Positions 17,176 to 25,493 of a DNA stretch of 64,000 nucleotides are shown one piece after another (the stretch's first letter is position 1; every line of letters starts with the position of its first letter). Under the pieces are notes generated by a model. It searched no databases. It was not told where the DNA came from and worked only from the letters and a program-made list of their open reading frames with translations. The position numbers were made by a program, and so were the translations under genes. This stretch comes from Pseudomonas sessilinigenes (GTDB lineage Bacteria; Pseudomonadota; Gammaproteobacteria; Pseudomonadales; Pseudomonadaceae), in NCBI RefSeq assembly GCF_003850565.1, contig NZ_CP027706.1:2666001-2730000 (forward strand), in the 5' to 3' direction.

Positions 17176-17820
17176 TCACCCGCGGATCTCCCGCAGGCGG
17201 CCCAGCACCGTGGCGGTGTCGGTGATCCAGCAGTAGCCCTTGATCGCATTGAGGCAGGCCTGGTGCCGGGCATCGCTGTAGGTGGCGCAGGCGTCTTCCA
17301 CCAGGGTCACCAGGTAGCCGCGGTCGGCGGCATCGCGCACGGCCATGTCCACGCACTGGTCGGTGACGATCCCGGCGACGATCAGGTGGCGAGTCTCCAG
17401 GTTGCGCAGCACGTAGTCGATGTTGGTGGAGTTGAAGACGCCGGACGACGTCTTGGGCAACACGATCTCGTTTTCCACCGGCTCGAGCTCGGCGATGATC
17501 GCCGCTTCCGGGCTGCCCTTGGGCAGGTGCATGTCCGACAGCTTGTGGTCCAGGGAGCGGTCGCGGCCATCGGCGGTGAGGCTCTCGATGATGGTGTGCA
17601 GCACGTTTTGCCGGGCCTCGCGCACGGCGGCCAACAGCTTCTGCTGGTTGGGGATCACCTGCTCCCGGGCGCGCTTGAGGAACGCCTCGCCCTCGGGGCC
17701 TTGCAGGTGCGGGTCGAACTGCGGCTCGAGCCAGGCCCGTTGCATGTCCACCAGCAGCAGGGCGGTGTGGTCGACGACGAAGGGCAGGTCCCGTGGCGAA
17801 CGATGGGGCAGGCTGAACAT
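17176..17820 (-). CDS. Isochorismatase-like cysteine hydrolase
   Basis: A 214-residue protein of the isochorismatase/nicotinamidase superfamily. The catalytic triad is in place: Asp25 (LLLVDMQ), Lys123 (VLPKTSSGVF) and Cys156 (GIVTDQCVDMA), preceded by the usual cis-peptide. Members hydrolyse amides, carbamoyl compounds or vinyl ethers; the Cys indicates amide-type chemistry rather than true isochorismatase activity, where it is replaced. The gene starts two nucleotides after the RpiR regulator stop and leads directly into the GS-like gene. In this cluster it is a candidate for releasing ammonia or a carbamoyl group from the imported substrate. Confidence 0.88.
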   Translation of the reverse strand: MFSLPHRSPRDLPFVVDHTALLLVDMQRAWLEPQFDPHLQGPEGEAFLKRAREQVIPNQQKLLAAVREARQNVLHTIIESLTADGRDRSLDHKLSDMHLPKGSPEAAIIAELEPVENEIVLPKTSSGVFNSTNIDYVLRNLETRHLIVAGIVTDQCVDMAVRDAADRGYLVTLVEDACATYSDARHQACLNAIKGYCWITDTATVLGRLREIRG

Positions 17821-17822
17821 CC

Positions 17823-18677
17823 TTATTTCTCCTCCAGCACGTGTGTAGCGAATTCGGCCCGCAGGGCATCGATGCCCTCCAGGCGTTGGTCAAGATGGGT
17901 ACTGCGCGGGGTCATGCAGGCAATGAGTGCCTCGACCTGGGCCAAGGCCGGCACCAGGGTGTCGAAGGGCGACAGCGACTCCACCGGGGCGCTGATGATC
18001 AGGTCCGCCAGTTCGCGCAGCGGTGATGCGTAGATATCGGTGAACAACACCACCCGGGCGTTGCGCGCCTTGACCGCGCTGGCCACCCGCAGGGCCTGGG
18101 ACTGGTAGCGGCGGTAGTCGAACAGCAGCACCACGTCCTGGCGTTGCACATCGAACAGGCGGTCCGGCAGTTGGGCGTTGTCTTCGAGAAAGAAACAGCC
18201 CGGGCGCATCAGGCGCAGGTGATTGAGCAGGTACTGGGCGAGGAAGCTGCTGAAGCGCCCGCCGAAGCAGTGCACGCAGTGGCGGCTGTCCAGCAACCAG
18301 TCCATGAGCACGCGGATGTCCTCGGGCTGGGTCAGCGCCTGGGTGTCCTGCAGGGCGCGCTGGCTGCCGGCCAGGTAGCGACCCCAGGTGTCGCCCTGGG
18401 CCACCTGGGCCCGGGGGTGCAACAGGGTGCTGGGGGAACGCAGGCGGTCATCCATGTCGCTGAGCAGGGCGTCCTGGAATTCGCCGTAGCCGCCGAAGCC
18501 GAGCTTTTTCACCAGGCGCACGATGGTCGGATCGCTGACCCCGGCATGTTCGGCCAGGCGCGACATGGGCCCCAGGCCGTTGCGTGGGTAGTGGTCGAGC
18601 AGGGCTCGCACCACCTTGCGCTCGGAGGGCGTCAGGTCGAGGGCAGGGTCGGTGATCAGGGTTCTGAGCGAAGGCAT
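17823..18677 (-). CDS. MurR/RpiR family transcriptional regulator
   Basis: A 284-residue regulator. The N-terminal HTH (LTPSERKVVRALL, then RLAEHAGVSDPTIVRLVKKL) binds DNA, and a SIS domain (about residues 120-250) should sense a small phosphorylated or acidic ligand. It is the first gene of the seven-gene cluster, two nucleotides from the next, and probably controls itself and the pathway. A palindrome 60 nt upstream of the ATG (18737-18754) resembles the TGTAAT...TTACA sites used by RpiR-family HexR. ATG 18677 is chosen; a GTG six bases upstream is also possible. RpiR control of amino-compound genes, rather than sugar genes, is less common but known. Confidence 0.9.
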   Translation of the reverse strand: MPSLRTLITDPALDLTPSERKVVRALLDHYPRNGLGPMSRLAEHAGVSDPTIVRLVKKLGFGGYGEFQDALLSDMDDRLRSPSTLLHPRAQVAQGDTWGRYLAGSQRALQDTQALTQPEDIRVLMDWLLDSRHCVHCFGGRFSSFLAQYLLNHLRLMRPGCFFLEDNAQLPDRLFDVQRQDVVLLFDYRRYQSQALRVASAVKARNARVVLFTDIYASPLRELADLIISAPVESLSPFDTLVPALAQVEALIACMTPRSTHLDQRLEGIDALRAEFATHVLEEK

Positions 18678-18736
18678 CGGCACGCCTTGAAGGTCGGGTG
18701 TAGTTTTTGTTTCATAAAAAGCAGAAAACGATAGTT

Positions 18737-18754
18737 ATGTAATGAACGTTACAT
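18737..18754. promoter_or_regulatory. Candidate RpiR operator, ATGTAA-N6-TTACAT
   Basis: ATGTAA at 18737-18742 and TTACAT at 18749-18754 are perfect inverted arms around TGAACG. The site sits in the AT-rich leader of the RpiR-led operon and resembles HexR-type sequences. Regulator binding is inference. Confidence 0.55.
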
Positions 18755-18866
18755 GTCCAGTGAATTTTTGGGTGATGGCAAAATGCTCTAGAACGGGGCT
18801 TCCGATCGTCCTGAAACTGTCATATATGAGAATCCATGGCGGGTAAAAAGCGGGTTTAAAGAAAGA

Positions 18867-18967
18867 GTAGGAGCGAGGCTTGCCCGCGATGGCCTTCAGA
18901 GCCCCCGCGTTTATCCGGTAGACACCCGTTACCGTTAACCAGCATCGCGAGCAAGCTTCGCTCCTAC
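18867..18967. repeat. REP doublet (GTAGGAGC type)
   Basis: GTAGGAGCGAGGCTTGCC at 18867 is mirrored by GCAAGCTTCGCTCCTAC ending at 18967. Between the arms a GGTAGACACCCGTTACC stretch could form an inner stem. The right arm contains the stop codon of the outer-membrane factor gene. A single unpaired copy of the same family lies near 28004. Confidence 0.85.
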
Positions 18968-20376
18968 AGGGGGCTCCAGCCTCCACCCAATGCCGTGAGC
19001 AGGCCGACGCTGGCTTGCAACTGGCGGGTCTGCAGGGCTTGCAGGCTGCGTTGGGCCTGCAGCGCGGCGGTTTGCGCGGTGACCACATCCAGGTAGCTCA
19101 CGGCTCCCGCCTGGTAGCTGTTCATCGCCAGGGACTGGGTGTGCAGCGCCGCATTCACCGCCGCTTGCCGATCCAGCGCTTGTTGTTGCAGGTCGCGCAG
19201 TTGCCCCAGGTTGTCTTCCACCTCGCGCACCGCCCGCAGCACCTGGCCCCGGTAATGGGCCGCAGCCTCCTCGAATTCGGCATGGGCCTGGCGCTCGTTG
19301 GCACTGAGCCTGCCACCGTCGAAAAGCGGCAGGGTCATCAGCGGCCCCAGGGCCCAGTAGCGATTGCCCGCCGCCAGCAGGTTGCCGCTGCCCTGGGTCT
19401 GGCCGCCGAGCAGGCCGGTGAGGCTGAAGTCCGGGTACCAGGCCGCTCGCGCCACGCCGATGCCGGCATTGGCGGCGAATACCCGGCGTTCGGCGGCGGC
19501 GATGTCCGGCCGGCGTTGCAGCAGGCTGCTGGGCAGTTGCCGAGGGACTTCCGGCAGGCCCAGCAGTTGTTTCGAGGGCGCCAGGCGGAACTGGCTGGCC
19601 GGTTCGCCCACCAGCTCGCCGATGGCGTGTTCCGTGAGGTTGCGCTGGGCCCGGACTTCGTCCAGGTCGGCCTCGGCATTGGCCAGCTGGCTCTGGGCCC
19701 GGGTCAGGTCCAGCTCCGAGGCGATCTGCCCCTGGTAGCGGTCACGGGTCAGTTGCAGGGCCTGGCCGTAGTCTTCCAGGGAGCGGCTGAGAATCCGGCT
19801 TTGCGCGTCCAGGCCGATCAGCTGCACATAGAGCGATGCCAGCTGGCGTTGCAGGCTCAGGCGCGCCGCCGCCAGGTCATCACCGGACGCCTGGGCCTGG
19901 GCATCGCCCGCCAGCGCCTGGTTGCGCAGCCGGCCCCAGAGATCGAGGTCGAAGTCCAATGTAAAGCCAGCGCTGTTGCTGTTGTACACCGAGGGCTGGC
20001 TGCCGCCGCGCAGCGGTCGGCTGTCCGATTGGCGCTGGCGCAAGGGCTGGGCGCTGGCGCTGATCTGCGGGAACAGCCCGGCATGCAGCTGGCTGGCGTA
20101 GGCCTGGGCGCCGTCGTAGTGGGCCAGGGCCGCGGCGAGGTCCGGGTTGGCCTGGAGCAGGCGCTGTTGCAGGTCGTCGAGCTGTGGGTCGTGGTACAGC
20201 CGCCACCAGTGCGCGTCGAGGGCCTGGGGCGTGGCCGGGTGCCAGGGCCCGGCGGCGCTCTGTTCACGAAACTGCGCTGGCAACGCCACCTCCGGCGCCT
20301 GGTAATGCGGCGCCAGGGAGCAGCCGTGCAGCGCCAGCAGCACCAGCGCGGCGAAGGGCTTAAGCCTTGGGCGCAT
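18964..20376 (-). CDS. RND efflux outer-membrane factor (NodT/OprM family lipoprotein)
   Basis: A 470-residue TolC-like protein. The leader ends in a lipobox (LLALHGCSLAP), so the mature protein is acylated at the Cys. Two OEP domains follow; the conserved ends are APHYQAPEVALPAQF at the start and a long coiled-coil in RDRYQGQIASELDLTRAQ. It forms the trimeric outer-membrane channel of the pump encoded by the two upstream genes. The start overlaps the end of the adaptor gene by 17 nt, indicating coupling. The TAG stop is inside a REP arm. Confidence 0.9.
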   Translation of the reverse strand: MRPRLKPFAALVLLALHGCSLAPHYQAPEVALPAQFREQSAAGPWHPATPQALDAHWWRLYHDPQLDDLQQRLLQANPDLAAALAHYDGAQAYASQLHAGLFPQISASAQPLRQRQSDSRPLRGGSQPSVYNSNSAGFTLDFDLDLWGRLRNQALAGDAQAQASGDDLAAARLSLQRQLASLYVQLIGLDAQSRILSRSLEDYGQALQLTRDRYQGQIASELDLTRAQSQLANAEADLDEVRAQRNLTEHAIGELVGEPASQFRLAPSKQLLGLPEVPRQLPSSLLQRRPDIAAAERRVFAANAGIGVARAAWYPDFSLTGLLGGQTQGSGNLLAAGNRYWALGPLMTLPLFDGGRLSANERQAHAEFEEAAAHYRGQVLRAVREVEDNLGQLRDLQQQALDRQAAVNAALHTQSLAMNSYQAGAVSYLDVVTAQTAALQAQRSLQALQTRQLQASVGLLTALGGGWSPL

Positions 20377-21526
20377 GGGCACCTCCGGCGTCGGCCAGTT
20401 GCACCAGGTCGCCTTCGCGCAGGGCGTCCGGCGGGTTGTCGATGACCTGATCCGTGGCTTGCAGGCCCTGGTCGATCACCAGGCGGTCGCCCAGGTCCAG
20501 GCCGATATGGATGCTGCGCAGGTGCACGTGTTTTGCGCTGTCGATGAGCGCCACCTGGGTGCCCTGGGCGCGGAAGATCAGGGCGCTGGCGGGGATGCTC
20601 AGGCCATGGGTGTCGGCCGCCAGAGCCAGGCTCGCTTCGGCGTAGTCGCCAGGATGCAGGGCGCCGTCGGGGTTGGCGGCGACGAACTGCGCCAGCAGCG
20701 TGCCGGAGCGCGGATCGACGGCGCAGGAGTCGCCCACCAACTGGGCGCTGAACTGCTGGCCGGGATGCTCGGGCACCGTCAGCCGGGCCGTGAGGCCGGG
20801 GCGGATCACGCTGGCGTAGTTTTGCGGAATGGGCACGTACAGCCGCAGCTTGTGGGTATCGGACAGGTCGAACAGTTGCGGATCGCTGTCGCTGTCTGCC
20901 TTGACCAGCTGGCCGATGTCGGTATGGCGGGCCGTGACCACGCCGGCGAACGGTGCGCGGATGGTCTTGTAGTCCTCCAGGGCCGAGAGCCGTGCGTAGT
21001 CGGCGGCGGCCGCTGCGGCACTGGCCTGGGCGGCGGTGGCGTTGGCGCGTTTTTCGTCGGCTTCCTGGCGCGATACCGAGTGGCTGGCCACCAGGTTCTG
21101 CCAGCGTGCGGCGGTGGTCTGGGCCAGCCGCGCATTGGCTTGCTGCTGGAGCATCCGCGCCCGGGCCTGGGCCACTTGCTGGTCCAGGTCGGGGCTGTCG
21201 ATATGGGCCAGCACCTGGCCGGCCGCGACCTGGGTGCCGATGTCGGCGCTCCAGTCCTTGAGGTAGCCGCTGACCCGGGCGTGGATCGGCGCCTTGCTCC
21301 AGGCTTCCAGGTGGGCCGGCAGGCGCAGGCTGTCGCCCTGGGCGTTGGGTTGCGGTTGCACCGCCAGCACTTGGGGCACGGCGGCAGTTTCGGTCCAGGC
21401 GGCGACGGCCCGCTCATGCCGGGTGCGCGCGGCCAGGCCGCTGGCCACCAGCAGGGCGGCCAGGCTCAAGCCGCCGATGCCCAGCAGCATCAGGCGTTTG
21501 CGCGAAGGGGTGTGGTCAGGCGACAT
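20360..21526 (-). CDS. RND efflux periplasmic adaptor (HlyD/MFP family)
   Basis: A 388-residue membrane-fusion protein. One N-terminal anchor (LMLLGIGGLSLAALLVASGLA) precedes the lipoyl half-motif (IHARVSGYLKDWSADIGTQV), an alanine-rich coiled-coil hairpin (AQARARMLQQQANARLAQ), the second lipoyl half (KTIRAPFAGVVTARHTDIGQLV) and beta-barrel segments. It bridges the inner-membrane RND pump and the outer-membrane factor. It overlaps the permease gene by 11 nt. In most RND operons the adaptor precedes the pump; here the order is pump-adaptor-channel, which is seen in some metal and organic-compound exporters. Confidence 0.9.
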   Translation of the reverse strand: MSPDHTPSRKRLMLLGIGGLSLAALLVASGLAARTRHERAVAAWTETAAVPQVLAVQPQPNAQGDSLRLPAHLEAWSKAPIHARVSGYLKDWSADIGTQVAAGQVLAHIDSPDLDQQVAQARARMLQQQANARLAQTTAARWQNLVASHSVSRQEADEKRANATAAQASAAAAAADYARLSALEDYKTIRAPFAGVVTARHTDIGQLVKADSDSDPQLFDLSDTHKLRLYVPIPQNYASVIRPGLTARLTVPEHPGQQFSAQLVGDSCAVDPRSGTLLAQFVAANPDGALHPGDYAEASLALAADTHGLSIPASALIFRAQGTQVALIDSAKHVHLRSIHIGLDLGDRLVIDQGLQATDQVIDNPPDALREGDLVQLADAGGAHAPKA

Positions 21527-24500
21527 GGGTGGTTTCTCCAGCGACAGCGGGGTGGGAACGGCGACCGTGGACCAGGCTGAAGACCACGGGGACGAAGATC
21601 AGGGTGGCGACGGTGGCCAGCAGCAGGCCGCCGATCACCGCCCGGCCCAGGGGCGCGTTCTGCTCCTCGGACAGGGCCAGGGGCAGCATGCCGATGATCA
21701 TCGCCAGGGCGGTCATGCACACCGGGCGAAAGCGCGTGTAGCCGGCTTCCAGGGCGGCCAGCAGGGCATCGCCGTGTTCCGCCAGGCGCTCGCGGCAGAA
21801 GCTCACTACCAGGATCGAGTTGGCGGTGGCCACCCCCATGCACAGGATGGCCCCGGTCAGCGCCGGCACCGACAGCGAGGTGCCGCTGAGGAACAGCATC
21901 CAGACGATGCCGGCCAGGGCCGCCGGTAGCGCGCTGATGATCACCAGCGGGTCGAGCCAGGATTGGAAGTTGACCACGATCAGCAGGTAGATCAGCACCA
22001 CAGCCCCCAGCAGCCCCAGGCTCAGGCCGCTGAAGGCCTGGTGCAGGGCATCGATCTGCCCGTGCAGGCTGACCGTGGCGCCCTTGGGCCGCAGGGCCGC
22101 GGCGTCGTCCAGCACCTGTTGCATGTCGTGGGCCACGGCGCCCAGGTCGCGGCCCTGGACGTTGGCGTACAGGTCCAGGGTCGGCTGGATGTTGTAGTGG
22201 CTGACCACCGCCGGGCTGTCAACGCGGGAGATATTCGCCAGGCCACCGAGGATCTGCGCCTGACCGTTGCTGCCGGTGACCGGTAAGGCCTCCAGGGCTG
22301 GCAGGCTGTCCAGGCGGTACTGCGGGGTGGCGGCGACGATGGAGTAGGACACGCCGTTCTTCGGGTTGAGCCAGAAGGTCGGCGCCACCTGGGAACTGCC
22401 AGCCAGGGAGGCGACCATGCTGTTGGTCACGTCGCGCTCGGTGATTCCCAGGCCATTGGCCCGCAGGCGATCGACCTTGACCGCCAGCGACGGATAGCCG
22501 GTGGACTGCTGCAGGCGCAAGTCGGCGATGCCCGGCACGTGGCGCAGGCGCCGTTGCAGCTCCAGGGCGTAGGCGCGGTTGGCCGCATCGTCAGGCCCGG
22601 AGATCTTCACGTCCAGCGGGGCCGGCGCGCCGAAATTGAGGATCTGGCTGCTGATGTCCGCCGGCAGGAAGGTGAACTGGCTACCGGGGAAACTCTCCGG
22701 CAGGGCCTCGCGCAAGCGCTTCACGTAATCGGCGGTGGGGGCGTGGCCGGGCTTGAGGGTGACCTGGATATCGCCATCCTGGGGGCCGATGGTGCCGCTG
22801 TTGCTGTAGGCCATGTCGATGCCACTCAGGGGGATGCCGATGTTGTCGATCACGCTGTCCAGCTCCTCGGGCGGGATTACCTCGCGAATTCGTGCTTCGA
22901 TGCGGTCGAAGGCCGCCGCGCTTTCCTCGATCCGCGTGCCCAGGGGCAGGCGCACATGCAAGGCCAGGGCCCCGGCATCGGTGGCGGGGAAGAAATCCTG
23001 GCCCAGGCTCGGCAGCAGGGCGAAGGAGGCCAGCACACAGGCCAGGAAACCCAGGAGGAATGGCCGGCGCCTGGCCAAGGCCAGTCGCAGCAGGCCGTGG
23101 TAGGTGTCGCGCACATTGGAAAAACGCCGCTCGAAGCCTTGTTGGAACCCCAGCAGGGCGCGTGCCAGGGCATGCCGGGGCGGGGCGTGCTGCTCGCCTT
23201 CGTGGTGGTTGATGAAGGCATCTTCCGGGTGATGGCCTGGGCCGGCTTCCGGCACGTGGGGCTTGAGCAGGTACAGGGCCAGGGTCGGCACCAGGGTCCG
23301 CGACAGCAGGAAGGAGCTGGCCATGGCGAAGATCACCGCCAGGGCCATGGGCCGGAACAGGTAGCCGGCGATGCCCTGCAGCAGGAACATCGGCACGAAG
23401 ACGATGCAGATGCACAGCAGCGAGACGAACGCCGGGCCGACGATCTGTTTGGCGCCGTCGAGGATAGCGTCCTTCACCGTCTTGCCCTGTTCCAGGTGCC
23501 AGTTGATGTTCTCGATGGTCACCGTGGCGTCGTCCACCAGAATTCCCACCGCCAGGGCCAGGCCGCCCAGGGTCATGACGTTGAGGGTCTGGCCGCTGGC
23601 GGCCAGCAGGGCGATGGCGGCGAGCACCGCCAGGGGAATCGAGGCGGCGATGATCAGCGTCGAGCGCCAACTGCCGAGGAACAGCAGGATCATCGCGCTG
23701 GTCAGCAGGGCGGCGATGATGCCTTCCTGGGCCACGCTGCCCACCGACTGCTTGACGAACACCGAGGCATCGCCCAAGAGCGAAGTCTTCAGCGCTGGCG
23801 GCAGGGTCTCATCGATGCGCGGCAGCATCTGGCGGATGCCATCGACGATGGCCAGGGTCGAGATATTGCCGTTCTTCAGGGCCGGCATCAGCACCGCCCG
23901 GTGGCCGTCGACCCGCACGATGTTGGTCTGCGGCGGCGCGCCGTCACGCACGTGGGCCACCTGGCCGATGGTGATCAAGGCGCCGTCGACGGTCTTGATC
24001 GGCAGGTCATTGAGCTCGTCGATGGCACTCGGGCTGTTGTTCAGCAGCACCGTGTATTCATTGCCACCCAGCTTGGCGGTGCCCACCGGGATGATCTGGT
24101 TCTGCGCCGCCAGGGCGTTGCCCACGTCCTGGGCGGACAGGCCCTTGGCCGCCAGCGCCTGGGGATCGAGGTCGAGGGTGATCTGCCGCTGCTTGCCGCC
24201 CATGGGCGTGGGCATCGCCAGGCCCGGCAGGGCGCTCAGGGGCAGGCGGATATTGTTCTGCACCAGGTCGCGAATCTTCGCCTCGGACAGGGTCGGGCTG
24301 GAAAACGCCATCTGCAGAATCGGCACCGTCGAGGCGCTGTAGTTGAGGATCAGCGGCGGGGTGATGCCCGGTGGCATCTGCTTGAGCACCGTCTGCGACA
24401 CCGCGGTGACCTGGGCGTTGGCGGTGCGGATGTCCACCCCCGGCTGGAAGAAGATCTTGACGATCCCCATGCCCGGCAGCGACTGCGACTCGATGTGCTC

Positions 24501-24737
24501 GATGTCGTTGACCGTGGTGCTCAGCGAGCGCTCGTAGGTGTAGATCACCCGGCCGGCCATGGCGTCCGGCGACAGGCCGTTGTACTGCCAGGCTACCGCC
24601 ACCACCGGGATGCCGATGTCCGGGAACACGTCGGTGGGCGTACGCAGGGCCGCCAGCGGCCCGATGATGCAGATGAAGATCGCCAGCACGATAAACGTGT
24701 AGGGCTTGAGCAGAGCGGTCTTGACCAGCCCGAGCAT
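21516..24737 (-). CDS. RND efflux permease, inner-membrane pump
   Basis: A 1073-residue RND transporter with the standard duplicated layout: TM1, a large periplasmic loop, TM2-6, TM7, a second loop, TM8-12. TM4 carries the proton-relay acids in GILVDDATVTIENI. The position matching AcrB Lys940 in TM10 is not Lys: the sequence there is GVATANSILVVSF, so the relay is altered compared with AcrB. Insertion of a histidine/acid-rich linker (GPGHHPEDAFINHHEGEQH) between the halves is also unusual and could bind metal. Substrate is unknown. It is the first gene of the operon; the 222-nt gap to the divergent lipoprotein gene should contain the promoter. Confidence 0.92.
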   Translation of the reverse strand: MLGLVKTALLKPYTFIVLAIFICIIGPLAALRTPTDVFPDIGIPVVAVAWQYNGLSPDAMAGRVIYTYERSLSTTVNDIEHIESQSLPGMGIVKIFFQPGVDIRTANAQVTAVSQTVLKQMPPGITPPLILNYSASTVPILQMAFSSPTLSEAKIRDLVQNNIRLPLSALPGLAMPTPMGGKQRQITLDLDPQALAAKGLSAQDVGNALAAQNQIIPVGTAKLGGNEYTVLLNNSPSAIDELNDLPIKTVDGALITIGQVAHVRDGAPPQTNIVRVDGHRAVLMPALKNGNISTLAIVDGIRQMLPRIDETLPPALKTSLLGDASVFVKQSVGSVAQEGIIAALLTSAMILLFLGSWRSTLIIAASIPLAVLAAIALLAASGQTLNVMTLGGLALAVGILVDDATVTIENINWHLEQGKTVKDAILDGAKQIVGPAFVSLLCICIVFVPMFLLQGIAGYLFRPMALAVIFAMASSFLLSRTLVPTLALYLLKPHVPEAGPGHHPEDAFINHHEGEQHAPPRHALARALLGFQQGFERRFSNVRDTYHGLLRLALARRRPFLLGFLACVLASFALLPSLGQDFFPATDAGALALHVRLPLGTRIEESAAAFDRIEARIREVIPPEELDSVIDNIGIPLSGIDMAYSNSGTIGPQDGDIQVTLKPGHAPTADYVKRLREALPESFPGSQFTFLPADISSQILNFGAPAPLDVKISGPDDAANRAYALELQRRLRHVPGIADLRLQQSTGYPSLAVKVDRLRANGLGITERDVTNSMVASLAGSSQVAPTFWLNPKNGVSYSIVAATPQYRLDSLPALEALPVTGSNGQAQILGGLANISRVDSPAVVSHYNIQPTLDLYANVQGRDLGAVAHDMQQVLDDAAALRPKGATVSLHGQIDALHQAFSGLSLGLLGAVVLIYLLIVVNFQSWLDPLVIISALPAALAGIVWMLFLSGTSLSVPALTGAILCMGVATANSILVVSFCRERLAEHGDALLAALEAGYTRFRPVCMTALAMIIGMLPLALSEEQNAPLGRAVIGGLLLATVATLIFVPVVFSLVHGRRSHPAVAGETTHVA

Positions 24738-24959
24738 GGGGTGGACCTCCGAGACGGAAACGAGGCTCGGCAGTCTCCGGCGACCCACCTAACACGCGGC
24801 TTTCAGCCAGGTGAAGGAAGTTTTAGGTTGGGCCTTAACTTTCCTTCATGGGGATTCATTTGTCCTCGTTGCCGGGCCTCGACAAGCTGGATGGCAATCC
24901 GGCGCGGCTGGCGTTCGCAGTCGCACCCCGTGTTCCTTCTCACTGCCGAGGTACCTGCC

Positions 24960-25370
24960 ATGAATGCCAAACCGCTGCTGCTGATTCCCGCCCTGAGCCT
25001 GGTGCTGGCGCTTTCCGCTTGCGCCGGCCCGATGCCCAAGGCCGACCCCAACGACGCCTGGATCAGCCTCGAGGAAGAAGCCCCCAGCGACCTGATGGCC
25101 GAACGCGTGGACGGCAAGAACGTCGACGACGGCCGCTACTTCCAGGTCCGCCCCGGCGCCCACCGCCTGGACGTGACCGTATTCGAAGACAGCACCGGCG
25201 ACTCCAACCAGCAAGACTGCAACGGGCATGTCAGCTACAGCGGCTTCAAGGCCGGCGAGCATTACAAGCTGGTGGAATCGACCCTGGGCACCGAAGTGCG
25301 GGCGCGGCTGTATGACGGGCAGGGCAAGCAAGTGGCCAGTGCGAGTGGGTTCAGGTGTATGCCGGGGTGA
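24960..25370 (+). CDS. Small lipoprotein of unknown function
   Basis: A 136-residue protein with a type II signal peptide (lipobox ALSACAG), so it is a lipoprotein; the residue after Cys is Ala, which favours the outer membrane. The mature part is short and beta-rich, with YFQVRPGAHRLDVTVFED reminiscent of PEGA-like surface domains that decorate an envelope lipoprotein. Two further cysteines (in QQDCNGHV and GFRCMPG) may form a disulfide. A GAGGTA lies upstream of the ATG. It is divergent from the RND operon; a functional connection is possible but not shown. Confidence 0.75.
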   Translation: MNAKPLLLIPALSLVLALSACAGPMPKADPNDAWISLEEEAPSDLMAERVDGKNVDDGRYFQVRPGAHRLDVTVFEDSTGDSNQQDCNGHVSYSGFKAGEHYKLVESTLGTEVRARLYDGQGKQVASASGFRCMPG

Positions 25371-25493
25371 CGGCGCCTCTGGCACTGCGCAAACCAGGAC
25401 ATTTCGCTCAATAGAAAGAGAAGCGGCTGACTGCACGTTCAGGGAGGGAGGCCCAATGATGAGGACCTGAATCCTTCAAGCGGAGCCCTGTTT

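Noticed and set aside
17176..17820. True isochorismatase (siderophore pathway)
   Set aside because: The catalytic Cys156 is present and no salicylate or enterobactin-type genes are nearby. The context is amino-compound catabolism.
15824..17893. 689-residue minus-strand frame that would fuse an extra N-terminal part to the GS-like enzyme
   Set aside because: The upstream ~250 residues overlay the cysteine hydrolase gene in another frame and have shadow-like composition (Arg/Pro/Ala). The GS family start is at 17137.
22539..25370. 943-residue open frame on the plus strand
   Set aside because: It lies antisense over the RND permease, is extremely rich in Gln, Gly and His, and has no domain features. 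It is a by-product of high GC at third positions. Only its last 136 codons, which continue into the lipoprotein gene, are real.
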